This document shows positions 1-9,000 of a stretch of DNA of 13,501 nt, piece by piece; within the stretch, counting starts at the first letter, position 1, and the number at the start of each line of letters is the position of its first letter. The translations under genes were made by a program, and so were the position numbers. This stretch comes from Pseudocercospora fijiensis CIRAD86. Taxonomy: Eukaryota > Ascomycota > Dothideomycetes > Mycosphaerellales > Mycosphaerellaceae. The notes under the pieces are model-generated. The model worked only from the letters and a program-made list of their open reading frames with translations. It had not been told where the DNA came from and ran no database searches. The stretch covers positions 4,143,032-4,156,532 of the forward strand of contig NW_006921540.1 in NCBI RefSeq assembly GCF_000340215.1, in the 5' to 3' direction.

Positions 1-520
1 AGTTTAATAGACATCTTTAAGACGATTAAAGATCGTCTCTATCTCGGCCTAAGCTTTAATAGAGAGTTCTTTGTCTAATAGAAGGTATAGGAGTAATTTG
101 TGCTCCTTTTTCTTTATCTAAATGCTTAGATTTAAGAACTCCTTCTACGTCTCGAATAAGGTATTCTTATAGGCGGTATTAAACGCCTAAAAGGTAGAGC
201 TTATTAAGAATTCCTTCGATACCTACGTAGCTAGTATCTTTAGGCTGCTAAAAATGTGCGCCGGGAAGGTTCCCTTTATATAGTAGTTCTCTAGGCTAGC
301 TAGAGTTATTTAGACGTTCTATACTTTAATAGCAGTATCGAACGTTTCTTTTAATAAGATACCGAAGGAGGCTTAAAAGCTCTTCGGGATTACTCTTGTT
401 AAATCCTAAATAGAGTTAGCTATCGAAATAGCGTCGTCTACTCCGGAAGCCGCCTTTAGTTTAGTACTAAGAAGAGGAAGAGAAACTACTAAATTCGGCA
501 TTATTGTTTTCGTTCTAGAG

Positions 521-534
521 GGGTTAGGGTTAGG
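521..534 (+). repeat. Short TTAGGG telomere-like tract
   Basis: GGGTTAGGGTTAGG equals a little over two telomere repeats of the TTAGGG type used by most filamentous fungi. It lies inside the left fossil reading frame, so it may simply be coding sequence. The second tract at 1873-1889 makes a subtelomeric connection more plausible. Confidence 0.45.
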
Positions 535-722
535 AATAGCTTTACTCTAAATAAAGCCGCAAAAGAATAGGAATAAGAATAAGTTTATAGAGTCCTAAAT
601 AAATATAAAGTAGTCCTACTACTCTTATAGAAACAAAGAAGTAGTTTCGCCTATTAGATACTCTTTAGGGACTATATAGGCTTGTCTCTATATATCTACT
701 CGTCGCGCGGAGTTAGATTGTT

Positions 723-767
723 CCGACGGTATAATATTAGGCCGTCGGATAGCTACAATACCGTCGG
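723..767. repeat. CCGACGG/CCGTCGG inverted repeat with a second right arm
   Basis: CCGACGG at 723-729 is complementary to CCGTCGG at 742-748 and again at 761-767. The two right arms lie in direct copies of (A/G)CCGTCGGATAG 19 bp apart. It lies inside the left fossil gene and is read there as a small duplicated peptide. No separate function is supported. Confidence 0.4.
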
Positions 768-1060
768 ATAGGCGTATAGCCGTTCGGGTAGCGATCTTTC
801 CGCGTTCCGGTAAGATTAGGGCTAAACTACCGTTACCTACTTTAGGTAGGTATAATTTCGGCAGTTGTTTTTAGCTTAGATCCTTCCGGGAAGGGCTAGT
901 TCCGGTTCTAGACTCGTATAGGGAAGCGTACGGGTCCGGGAACGCTTAGTTCCGGTCCTCGGTACCTCGGTGCCCTTATAGGGCGGCGTAGTAAGTAGAG
1001 TAGATCTATACGGAGGGGTCTTTCCTCTATTAGCCCTTTAATTTAGCCTAGTATCTATAG

Positions 1061-1754
1061 ATTATAGGTTAATATATATCGTTAAAAGCCTCTTACGCGG
1101 TATATTCTCCTTATACGTATCTACCTAGTGCTTAGATTAACTAGAGCCTAGGTAAATAGCTAAGGTCTACTCTTAGAAGGAAGGAGAAAGGGGTTATAAG
1201 AGGTTTTAAGTTCTATCTATCTCGCTATAAATAGGGTATACCTCCCTATTACTAGGGGCAGTATAGGCCCTAATCTATAGGCTTTATTCTACTCCTCTAT
1301 AGATAGTAATCTAATAGTAGGGTAGGGAATCGACTATTAATATTATCTAAGAATATTTTAAATAGGGAGGGTTTCGAGGTAAACCTCTTACTATCCCTAT
1401 TGCCTATACTAGTTCTTAGATATTAATTTGTATCCCTATCCCTCTCTATTCGAGGGTATAGTAGTCTTATATTCTACTTCTCTTAATTCCGTTAAGAGTT
1501 AAAATGTTTATAGTAGGTATCTCGTTCGAGATAGCTATATCTCGACCCCTAGTTATCTCTCGGCAAAACCGAGTTTAGATTCGGAATTAGCGGAAAAAAT
1601 AGGCCTATTTTCGATATTAAACGTCTAATAGAAACGTAGATTTCTCGGTTATCTAACGCCGCCTACTAAAAAGTAGAACAGTTTTAGAATCGTCGAGTCG
1701 TCTACTTTTAGATAATATAAAAATATCTTACTACTTCTAGGGGGGTACCCTGCC
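1061..1754. other. Gene-free AT-rich stretch
   Basis: No frame stays open here and I see no recognisable protein motif. It holds a few short perfect inverted repeats: ATCTCG-TT-CGAGAT at 1519-1532 and CTCGG-CAAAA-CCGAG at 1559-1573. The second keeps a CA in its loop. Several C- and G-rich clusters around 1240-1430 (such as CCTCCCTATT and AATAGGGAGG) are mutually complementary and may be remains of an older inverted repeat. Nothing more can be supported. Confidence 0.4.
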
Positions 1755-1757
1755 GTG

Positions 1758-1800
1758 CTATAAAAAACAGCCCGTAATATAAAAAACAGCCCGCGCTATA
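1758..1800 (+). repeat. Two-copy short tandem repeat containing ATAAAAAACAGCCCG
   Basis: ATAAAAAACAGCCCG occurs twice in a row at about a 20-bp spacing (1760-1776 and 1780-1795 regions), followed by a partial CGCTATAAAG. Both copies retain an ACAGC with an unmutated CA, which is uncommon in this window. The repeat lies about 75 bp before the TTAGGG tract. It may be a younger insertion or simply have escaped mutation by being short. Confidence 0.55.
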
Positions 1801-1872
1801 AAGTGTAGCCGTACTAGGAAATATACTAAAACGTAGAGGGGGCCCCTAGACTAGAATATACTATAGGGCACT

Positions 1873-1889
1873 TTAGGGTTAGGGTTAGG
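1873..1889 (+). repeat. Interstitial TTAGGG telomere tract
   Basis: TTAGGGTTAGGGTTAGG gives nearly three perfect telomere repeats. The G-rich strand reads left to right, so in a native telomere the chromosome end would lie to the right of this point. Instead the 273-bp array begins about 24 bp further on. This fits a former chromosome end joined to other DNA, or a telomere-seeded insertion. Chance occurrence of 17 matching bases is unlikely, but RIP-biased composition adds some TTAG. Confidence 0.7.
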
Positions 1890-1912
1890 CGTATAGCGGG
1901 CGTATAGTAGGG

Positions 1913-2608
1913 CGCCGGCGTCGGGCTAATTAGCTATAACTAGCGATACGGCAAGGGCCGCGGGCTAATTAGCTATAACTAGCGATAGGAACGCTCGCCC
2001 TTACGCGCGACGTCGACGAGCTCTATTTACTATTTATCGCCTCCCTTATAGAACTATTCTCTATTTATTCGATATTATAATATCGAAGGTATAAAAGAAT
2101 ATATTCTCGCGCCTACTCGTAGGCCGCCTACGTATATTACGAGCTAAATAAGAAGGCGGTCGCATTCTTAGTCGTATCTCGACTACGCCTACGTTAGGCT
2201 AATTAGCTATAACTAGCGATACAGTAAGGGCCGTGGGCTAATTAGCTATAACTAGCGATAGGAACGCTCGCCCTTACGCGCGACATCGACGAGCCCTATT
2301 TACTATTTATCGCCTCCCTTATAGAACTATTCTCTATTTATTCGATATTATAATATCGAAGGTATAAAAGAATATATTCTCGCGCCTACTCGTAGGCCGC
2401 CTACGTATATTGCAAGCTAAATAAGAAGGCGGTCGTATTCTTAGTCGTATCTCGACTACGCCTGCGTCGGGCTAATTAGCTATAACTAGCGATATAGTAA
2501 GGGCCGCGGGCTAATTAGCTATAACTAGCGATAGGAACGCTCGCTCTTACGCGCGACGTCGACTAGCCCTATTTACTATTTATCGCCTCCCTTATAGAAC
2601 TATTCTCT
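1913..2608 (+). repeat. 273-bp tandem array, about 2.5 copies
   Basis: The anchor GGCTAATTAGCTATAACT starts at 1924, 2197 and 2470, so the period is exactly 273 bp. The third copy runs only to 2608 before merging into the helicase exon. Each unit holds the anchor twice, 39 bp apart (1924/1963, 2197/2236, 2470/2509). Both 273 and 39 are multiples of three, and the frame (codons from 1922) is the frame of helicase exon 1, so the units may encode 91-residue protein repeats. RIP-style stops interrupt them, mostly in the anchor. Copies differ mainly by C/T and G/A changes. A degenerate fragment returns at 3921-3999. Confidence 0.85.
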
Positions 2609-2630
2609 TAGAGTACTCTCTACAAGCTAT

Positions 2631-3140
2631 ACCGCGAAGATGCCCTCTACGGCCTTCGCGAAGTAGTCTTAATAACTCGCTATACTCTATATACCGCTAA
2701 GGACGCATTTAATAGCAAAGTCGGTATCTATACTAAGGTAAGTCTCGCCTTTACCCTTTTAACGCGCCGCCCGTTATATACTAACCTAAGTAGGTTTATA
2801 TCTGCGGCGCGACTTTGTCTATACGTAGCTTCGCCGTCCGCGTTACTTTTAGTCTCCTCCGTACTAGTAAGAAAGTTCTATAGGAACCGCGAAGATGCCC
2901 TCCGCGGCCTTCGCGAAGCAGTCTTAATAACTCGCTATACTCTATATACCGCTAAGGACGTATTTAATAGTAAAGTCGGTATCTATACGAAGGTTAGTCT
3001 CGCCTTTATCCCTTTAACGCGCCGCCCGTTATATACTAACCTAAGTAGGTTTATATCTACGGCGCGACTTTATTTATACGTAGCTTCGCCGTCCGCGTTA
3101 CTTTTAGTCTCCTCCGTACTAGTAAGAAAGTTCTATAGGA
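2631..3140 (+). repeat. 255-bp tandem duplication inside the helicase gene
   Basis: The stretch starting ACCGCGAAGATGCCCTC at 2631 is repeated at 2886, and the end AGAAAGTTCTATAGGAAC recurs 255 bp later. Copies are 2631-2885 and 2886-3140, differing at a handful of sites, mostly transitions. Each copy contains the end of exon 1, the intron and the start of exon 2. The coding part of one unit is 199 bp (255 minus 56), so reading straight through both copies shifts the frame. It remains consistent only if the first donor splices to the second acceptor. Confidence 0.88.
2738..2793 (+). other. 56-bp phase-0 intron in the helicase gene (first copy)
   Basis: GTAAGT at 2738-2743, a TACTAAC-like branch site (CTAAC at 2781-2785) and TAG at 2791-2793 form a typical short fungal intron. 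Exon 1 ends with a complete AAG codon, and exon 2 opens with GTT at 2794 in the frame that continues to the Walker A motif. The second copy (2993-3048) has GTTAGT as donor, a weaker site. Confidence 0.7.
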
Positions 3141-3837
3141 ACAGTTAAAGCGCCTTATCGCCGGTAGCTTAGTCGTTCTTATACTAATAAATAACAAGTT
3201 CGTATCTCGCGCTATTATCGCTACTATTGCCGCTCGACTACTAGAGGGACTTTAGTAGAATCTACCTAAGCTTAATCTCGCCTTTGCCCGTCCCGAGGAG
3301 TTAGAGCTAGATCCTACTATAGAATATCTTATAGTAGAGGACTATAGCGGACTTTTCGAAGCTAATCGGCATACCTTACTTAGCCTTTAGCGTATAATAC
3401 GCGAGGGTTTCCCCTTATTAGAGCACCTCGTTAGTATATAGCCTTACATTTCGGCGCCTAAGTATTTTAAAGCATAGCCGAAGCGAGATCTAAGCTCTAT
3501 CCTAGTTAATAACTCTAACGAGAGCTTCGAGAATATTAATATAGTTAAGCACTAGCCTTCTAAGCCTAATAGTGCTCTAGACGCCTCCTAACTAGAAGCG
3601 CTCCGTCGTATTCTAACGGCGCGTCTTGCTATTATTTAAGGCCTACCCGGTACTAGTAAGACCTATGTCTCTATATAAGCTATTAAAGTAATACTCGAGA
3701 ACTAGAATAAGGGAGATCTACTAATAATTATCGCTTATTAGACTAACTACGCTATCGACTAGTTTTTACGTTATATTACTATATTCGAGGAAGAATTTAT
3801 ACGTCTCGGTAGTTGTAGTAAGGACAAGGATGTCGTT

Positions 3838-4045
3838 AAGCCGCTTCGTTAGGATACGACGAAGCGCTTCTAGTTAGTAAGCCGCTTCGCTAGGATACGA
3901 CGAAGCGCTTAAGAAACATTAAAGTAAGAAGGCGTTCGTATTCTAAGTCGTATCTCGACCGCGCCCGCGTCTAGCTAATTAGCTATAACTAGCGATACGG
4001 CCCTCGCTTCGTTAGAACGCGACGGAGCGCTTCCGGTTAAGAAAC
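3838..4045. repeat. Hairpin repeat cluster (CGCTTCG...CGAAGCG) replacing the 3' half of the helicase
   Basis: Two near-identical 32-bp copies lie at 3838-3869 and 3879-3910, each with arms CGCTTCG and CGAAGCG around an 11-nt loop (TTAGGATACGA in the first). A degenerate third copy is at 4005-4032. The second and third are each followed by AAGAAACAT (3911-3919 and 4038-4046), so a longer unit was duplicated. Between them, 3921-3999 is a diverged fragment of the 273-bp unit, ending with the anchor at 3975. The helicase frame ends where the first hairpin begins, which marks a rearrangement junction. Confidence 0.72.
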
Positions 4046-4384
4046 ATATAGGGTATACATTCCCCTACCCCTTACCCTCCGGTTCCGTAAGTAGGGATTT
4101 ACCTATCTTCTTAGCTATACTTTTAGTCTTATATTAAGTATACGAGGTACCCTTTCCCGAAATCTAGCTAACCTATCTGCCCGATATTAATTAAACATTA
4201 TTAGAACCTAGCTAACTATCTAATTAAATAGCCTTCCTTCGCTATTACGGAAGGCTACTACGAACCTTACCCTATATCTCGTATTACTCCGCCTATCGCC
4301 TAGCAAGGACTTTTACCTTTAATAATAGACCTACTAGTAATACTCTTTAGGTTTACTTATCCTACGGTCCGATAGAGGAACAAC
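4046..4384. other. Gene-free spacer with a small hairpin
   Basis: No frame is supported. A stem TAGCCTTCC/GGAAGGCTA with an 11-nt loop lies near 4229-4257. CTAGCTAAC occurs twice about 43 bp apart (near 4165 and 4207). CCCTACCCCTTACCCT near 4054-4070 is C-rich but is not a telomere repeat. Confidence 0.4.
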
Positions 4385-4448
4385 TTAAAACTTTTAGTAC
4401 GTACCTAAAACGCCTAGTTTTAGGTACGTACCTAAAGTTTTAAGTTGT
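4382..4448. repeat. Long near-perfect palindrome built on TAGGTACGTACCTA
   Basis: CAACTTAAAACTTTT at the left is mirrored by AAAGTTTTAAGTTG at the right, giving arms of about 30 bp around a short CGCCTAG centre. Each arm itself contains the self-complementary core (A/G)GTACGTACCTA. The same core and flanks occur in elements at 9798, 12213, 12466, 13122 and 13226, so this is one copy of a dispersed foldback family. The first arm carries AGTACG where others have GGTACG. Confidence 0.8.
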
Positions 4449-4580
4449 TTACGGTGTCTTTTAATTACTAGACTTTAGGTTTTGCAACGTCTATAGGAAG
4501 GCCGTAGGCAGTATACGAACCTACTTATACGTACTACTTTATACGCAAAATACACTACGCTACTATTCCTTACTCTCTTA

Positions 4581-4589
4581 TATATAAAA
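4581..4589 (+). promoter_or_regulatory. Possible TATA box upstream of the giant fossil gene
   Basis: TATATAAAA lies 137 bp before the ATG at 4726, a reasonable distance for a fungal promoter. Because RIP enriches TA throughout, the match has little weight by itself. A 14-bp palindrome GCTTATATATAAGC at 4681-4694 lies between this site and the ATG. Confidence 0.25.
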
Positions 4590-4596
4590 TGCATCG

Positions 4597-4620
4597 CTAG
4601 AAAGGGGTAGCCCTTTCTAG
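4597..4620 (+). repeat. Perfect 10-bp stem, 4-nt loop hairpin in the leader region
   Basis: CTAGAAAGGG (4597-4606) is perfectly complementary to CCCTTTCTAG (4611-4620) around the loop GTAG. A second, weaker inverted repeat (TAGTAGTT...AACTACTA) follows within 25 bases. The hairpin is 106 bp before the ATG at 4726, so it would lie in the 5' leader or at the promoter. Function unknown. Confidence 0.6.
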
Positions 4621-5460
4621 TATTAGTAGTTTCCGCGAGATAGAACTACTACCTCCTCGAATTCTATACTTATTAGCGCGGCTTATATATAAGCTTTGCC
4701 CTCCGCTATTAACGGAATTAATACGATGCCGCCTAAAGGATAGCGTAAGCTACTCGGTACTAAAGAGGAAGAGCGGAAGAAGAAGGCCGAACGTACCGCG
4801 AGGAAGTTAGCGAGTACGGCTCTACGACGAGCTTAGAAGAAAGTATAGCAAGCTGAGTAAGACCTAGTCGTAGTATCTTCTTCGTCTACGCTGCTACTAT
4901 ATCTAGCCGCTATATCGTCTACCTCCTCGGCTACCTAACCTATCCCCTATATTAACCCTCTACTTTATAGCTAAATAGGCGTAGTAGGTAGTTAAACACT
5001 CTAGAGTTAGCACTATTCGGCTAGTTAGGGACGGCTACTTCTCCTAGTACTACGACTACTACCGCTCTCTTTATAGATAGCGCCGCGTATAAATACTAGA
5101 GATAGGCTATAGCTCCTCGCTACCTATATTAACTAGCTCGAGATCGACGATATTATCGCGGTAGTCGATTAATTTACTAGAGCTAACGCCGCTAGCTCTA
5201 CTCTAAGGGATAGTACTTCTACGTCTATCGTTTAACAATCGATCGTATAGGCTATCCCTACCTACGACTAGCCTCGGTTAGCTATTCGGCGGGCTCCTCT
5301 ACGTCCCCTTCTCCCTAAAATAGATAGTACTTAACTAGTATACCTATCTAATACTCTCCCTTCGTATATAGGTCCTCTTACCCTACGTAAAACAGTTTAC
5401 TACCCCGCTTCGATAGCTACTAGATCCCCTTCGTCCGCTATAGTATAATCCCTACTAGCG

Positions 5461-5820
5461 CTAGCTTCTATACTAGCGATACCTCCCGCGCTAGCTTCTA
5501 TACTAGCGATACCTCCCGCGCTAGCTTCTATACTAGCGATACCTCCCGCGCTAGCTTCTATACTAGCGATATCTCCTATACTAGCTTCTATACTAGCGAT
5601 ACCTCCTACGCTAGCTTCTATACTAGCGATACCTCCCGCGCTAGCTTCTATACTAGCGATACCTCCTACGCTAGCTTCTATACTAGCGATACCTCCCTAG
5701 CTAGCTTTTATACTAGCGATACCTCCCGCGCTAGCTTCTACGCTAGCGACGCCTTCCTAGCTAGCTTCTATACTAGCGACGCCTTCCCCGCTAGCTTCTA
5801 TACTAGCGACGCCGCCTAAG
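5461..5820 (+). repeat. 30-bp minisatellite, 12 units, encoding a decapeptide repeat
   Basis: Twelve contiguous 30-bp units start at 5461 with CTAGCTTCTATACTAGCGAT and end in variable CCTCCCGCG-type sequence. In the frame of the giant gene they read LASILAIPPA with variants such as LATPSP. Units with ACG keep Thr where others have ATA (Ile), as expected if ACA was hit by RIP and ACG was not. A flexible Ala/Pro/Thr linker is likely in the original protein. There are no spacers, so it is not a CRISPR array. Confidence 0.92.
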
Positions 5821-6095
5821 CCTAACTCCTAAGGAAGCGTAGCTTATTCTTCCCTATTACTAGCTTCGAAGTCCGCTACTTAACCTACTTCGCTAACTCC
5901 TCGAAGAAGTCTCTCCTTCCCTCCTATTCTAGAAAGCCCCTCGTTACCTACGACGCCGCCTAAGCTAGACTCCTAAGTAAGCGTAGCTTATTTTCCCCTA
6001 TTACTAGCTTCGAAGTCCGCTACTTAACCTACTTCGCCGACTTCTCGAAGAAGTCTCTCCTTTCCTCCTATTCTAGAGAGCCCCTCGTTACCTAC
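5808..6095 (+). repeat. 144-bp tandem duplication in the giant gene
   Basis: GACGCCGCCTAAG occurs at 5808 and 5952 and the following 130 bases are repeated with few differences, giving copies 5808-5951 and 5952-6095. The period equals 48 codons. Shared peptides include LLLASKSAT and RRSLSFPPILESPSLP. It follows directly on the decapeptide array, extending the repetitive part of the gene product. Confidence 0.88.
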
Positions 6096-9000
6096 TTTAA
6101 GAGACGGGACGAATTAACTACTAGCCTCGGTACGGCGTAGTCGACCGATCGTAAGCGCGAGTATATCTAAGTCTAATTCTAGAGATAGTATTCCTAGCCC
6201 TAGCTTAAGGCGAAGCCCGTCTAGATTAAGAGATAGTATTACTAGGTCTAATTTAAGAGAGAGCTTATAAAGGCCTCGTCCTAGAGCTTACCTATCGTAG
6301 CTATAACGCGGGCTCTTACTATGTATCCGGCTAAATCCTAGAGGGCGTAACCCGCGCCCTACCTTACTAGAACTCCTACTACCGCTACGACCTACGCTAC
6401 TACGAGGTCGGTAGGGTCGAGACGATAATAGCGACGTTACGCTCGAAAGCTCGCGAGTACCTTTAGTAACTAGTAGTTTAATCTAATCGGATTTAAGTAG
6501 TCCTTCGAGTAGCGACGCTAGGGTTAATTCCGACGAGGAACTAGACAACCTACCTATTATATCGACCCCTTATAGTCGGATAGTACTTTACTAAGCGCTC
6601 GCCGTAGATAGTTACTCTTATAAGTATTCCTAAGACTAGGATATAGACGCGGAAGAAGAGGAGCCGATACTACCTAAAGTTATACTCGTAGAATTTGTTA
6701 CTAAGGGCACTACCGCTACCTTCGCCTAAAGTTAACTTTACTAGCTCCCGGATATACTTACGTACGTCGTAGAGTATAGTAAGCTCCCGACGTATATATA
6801 CGAGTAGCTCTAAGGCGTCGACTAGCGTAGACTCCTCGCCGGGTAGGTTAACGGAGTACCTTCTATAGTCCTATTACTCGAGAAGTCGTGCCTTATATCT
6901 ACTAATTAGCTATTTTACATTACTCGATACTAGGATATTAACGCACTTCTCCTCCCTATAACCTTACTTACGACCTATAGAGCCGGTATTCGGTTGTTCT
7001 ATATACCTCGCTTTATAAAGACTATTACTTACGAGTAGTATATACTAGTAGGCCGCTCTCCGATACGACCCGAACGCTATAAGTATATACGGATCGCGAC
7101 TAGACTCGATACTTCTAGATTTAATACGTACCTCTTCTTCCTTAACCTTCTACTCCCTAAAGCGAATCGAAATCGGAAGATCGACCGGCAACGTCGCTAT
7201 TATATAAACAAGCGTAAATAGGCTTACTTTGTTAATACTATCCTTATTCCTACGCTTCGTAATACTTATCCTTCTCGAGTGCTCGTATATTATCCCCTAT
7301 CCTTCTAGTAAGTATATAATCGCGTATATACTTAATAGAAACAAGGCGTAGAAGGCAATAATCGTAACGTTAGTAAAATCTCTTACGATATTATAGATCC
7401 GCTACCGGTAAATTAAGACCCTATAGTCGACGTAGCTATACTACGACTATATTATTTATAGTAGGGTATCGAACGTCGGTTACGTCGAGACTTAGATATA
7501 TATTAGCGGCGTATAGAACTAGTTATTATATAGTATAGGACTAAAATCCGTCTAGAGGTATAGACTCCCCTAGAGCTTAAAGAACTCCTCGATTAGTCCC
7601 TTAAGCGCTAGTTTAACCCTATATATCGTAATATAGACCGCGCTTAGTTCGACCTTATATAGGAAGACATCCCTACTAAACTAGTAGTCGAAGACGTAGT
7701 AGTATCTCCGCTTATCGCCTTTTACCGGACAGCCTATAGTATTACGAAGACTAGCGGCCTTAATATCGAGTATCCTTAAGTATACTAGTAGTTCGGTATA
7801 TAAGAGGCTTATAGTATCTAAGGCAAACTACTCCGTAAGTCCGTAGAGCGGCTTAGTAGTATCGGCTTCTTCTAAGGATATAATATATCGAAGGATCTCT
7901 TCGCGTCTATTAACCGAACGGTAGAACCTATTTTTAGTTAGTTAATACTACCGCTTCTTGCATTCTCCTAGTCTACTATCGACTAGGTAGCTACCGTTAC
8001 TTCCCTTATTACCTAAGATACTACATTTCGCCGAGCTCGTATCTTAGACGCCTTTAAAGCGGAAATTATATAGGCGTATAATACGCTAGATAGCTACGCC
8101 TTAAGTACCGTTCCCTTTAGCGTACGAGGAGAGGTTCGTACTTGCTAGGACCTACTCTATTAGCCTAATCTGCCTATAACTCGCCTAAGCCTAACTAAGG
8201 GAGTAGATAGGCGTCGCACTTACTAGCCTTTCTTCGTACTCGAAAGTAAGTACGTCGTCGACTTTATACGTTTATAGTTAAACCGCTAGCTCTTTATAAT
8301 ATATATAGTCCTTTCGTAAAGGTCCGTTAATATAGGCGTAAATACCGCCTAACTCGATTATATAACCCGCGCTATTAAGGAAGCCTCTACGTCGGCAATA
8401 CTTAATATACTATTCGACTTACTAACTACGACCTATAATAGTAGTTCCTTTAGTATAAAGCATAGACTCTCTCGTAATCGTTACGACTAATTAGGCGCGG
8501 GTAATAGAAAGTAGGAAGGAAGTCGTCGGGGTTTAAATATTATAGTAAGCCTCCGTATTACGTACGCCGCCTAGCTCCTAGCCGATCTCTTTAACTAGGT
8601 TTAACTACGCTTCTATACTACCGCGCTCTAGTAGACCGCCTATACTACCGACTTCCTCCGTAGCTAGCTCTAAGCTACTAGTTCGGGAAGGCTAGAGTAA
8701 GCTTTCTATAGCTATATAAAGGAGACGATCGACTAACTCGTTACCGCCTACTAAATATATCGAGTAGCGTATAGGGAGCGTAAGGATAACGATTCGGAAG
8801 AGGATAACAACTCGGATTAGTATATAGGTATCGTTAAACGGGCGCTTTAGCGATTAAGCTAGGTATATAAATGCCGCTATACTAGCTATATACTCTATAT
8901 ACTCTTAAAGCCTAATAAGCGTCTAGAGGATTAGGTATAGTTACGCTGCTTCTTCTTAGAGGAAGTTACCGATAAAGAGAGAGCCGGTCTCTATAGCTTT

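Larger units (their letters stand above)
2..1060 (+). pseudogene. RIP-degraded fossil gene, 5' end outside the window, product unrecognised
   Basis: One frame (codons starting at position 2, 5, 8...) can be followed for about 350 codons with far fewer stops than the other two + frames, and every interruption is TAA or TAG. Readable stretches include MLRFKNSFYVSNKVF near 122-166, a Lys-rich segment around 550-600, and an Arg-rich segment RRGRETTKFG near 470-500. A telomere-like GGGTTAGGGTTAGG at 521-534 is read in this frame as part of a Gly-Leu run. The true stop cannot be fixed, because TAG or TAA near 1040-1060 could be original or RIP-made. No domain or catalytic motif is recognised. The beginning lies to the left of the window. 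Coding nature is inferred from frame openness and ordinary residue mix. Confidence 0.55.
2609..3840 (+). pseudogene. NFX1-type superfamily 1 helicase pseudogene, truncated at both ends and RIP-degraded
   Basis: This frame matches NFX1-type zinc-finger-containing (ZNFX1/Hrr1-like) P-loop helicases. In order: LYKLYREDAL (2618-2647), an intron, a RTSKKVL*EQ block (about 3115-3144, family form WEQSKRL), FARPEELELDP (3283-3315), LDASQLEAL with its Q residue turned into TAA (3577-3603), the Walker A site GLPGTSKT (3640-3663) and an IAY*TNYAID motif (3733-3762) that in the family reads as CQTNHAID. Consensus Walker A is GPPGTGKT; both deviations are explained by RIP (CCA to CTA, and TpG to TpA in ACTGGT). 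Reading is lost after DKDVVK at 3840, so the second half with the DEAD-like box II and later motifs is absent. It cannot yield an active ATPase. Family members act in RNA surveillance and RNAi-linked heterochromatin; that role is family knowledge and not shown here. Confidence 0.88.

Noticed and set aside
1441..1754. Possible short coding stretch (SRLSNAAY-like) upstream of the telomere tract
   Set aside because: The frame is short, stops return within about 20 codons and no neighbouring sequence extends it.
5461..5820. CRISPR-like array with 30-bp period
   Set aside because: The units are contiguous with no unique spacers, lie in a eukaryotic RIP-treated region and read as a decapeptide repeat.
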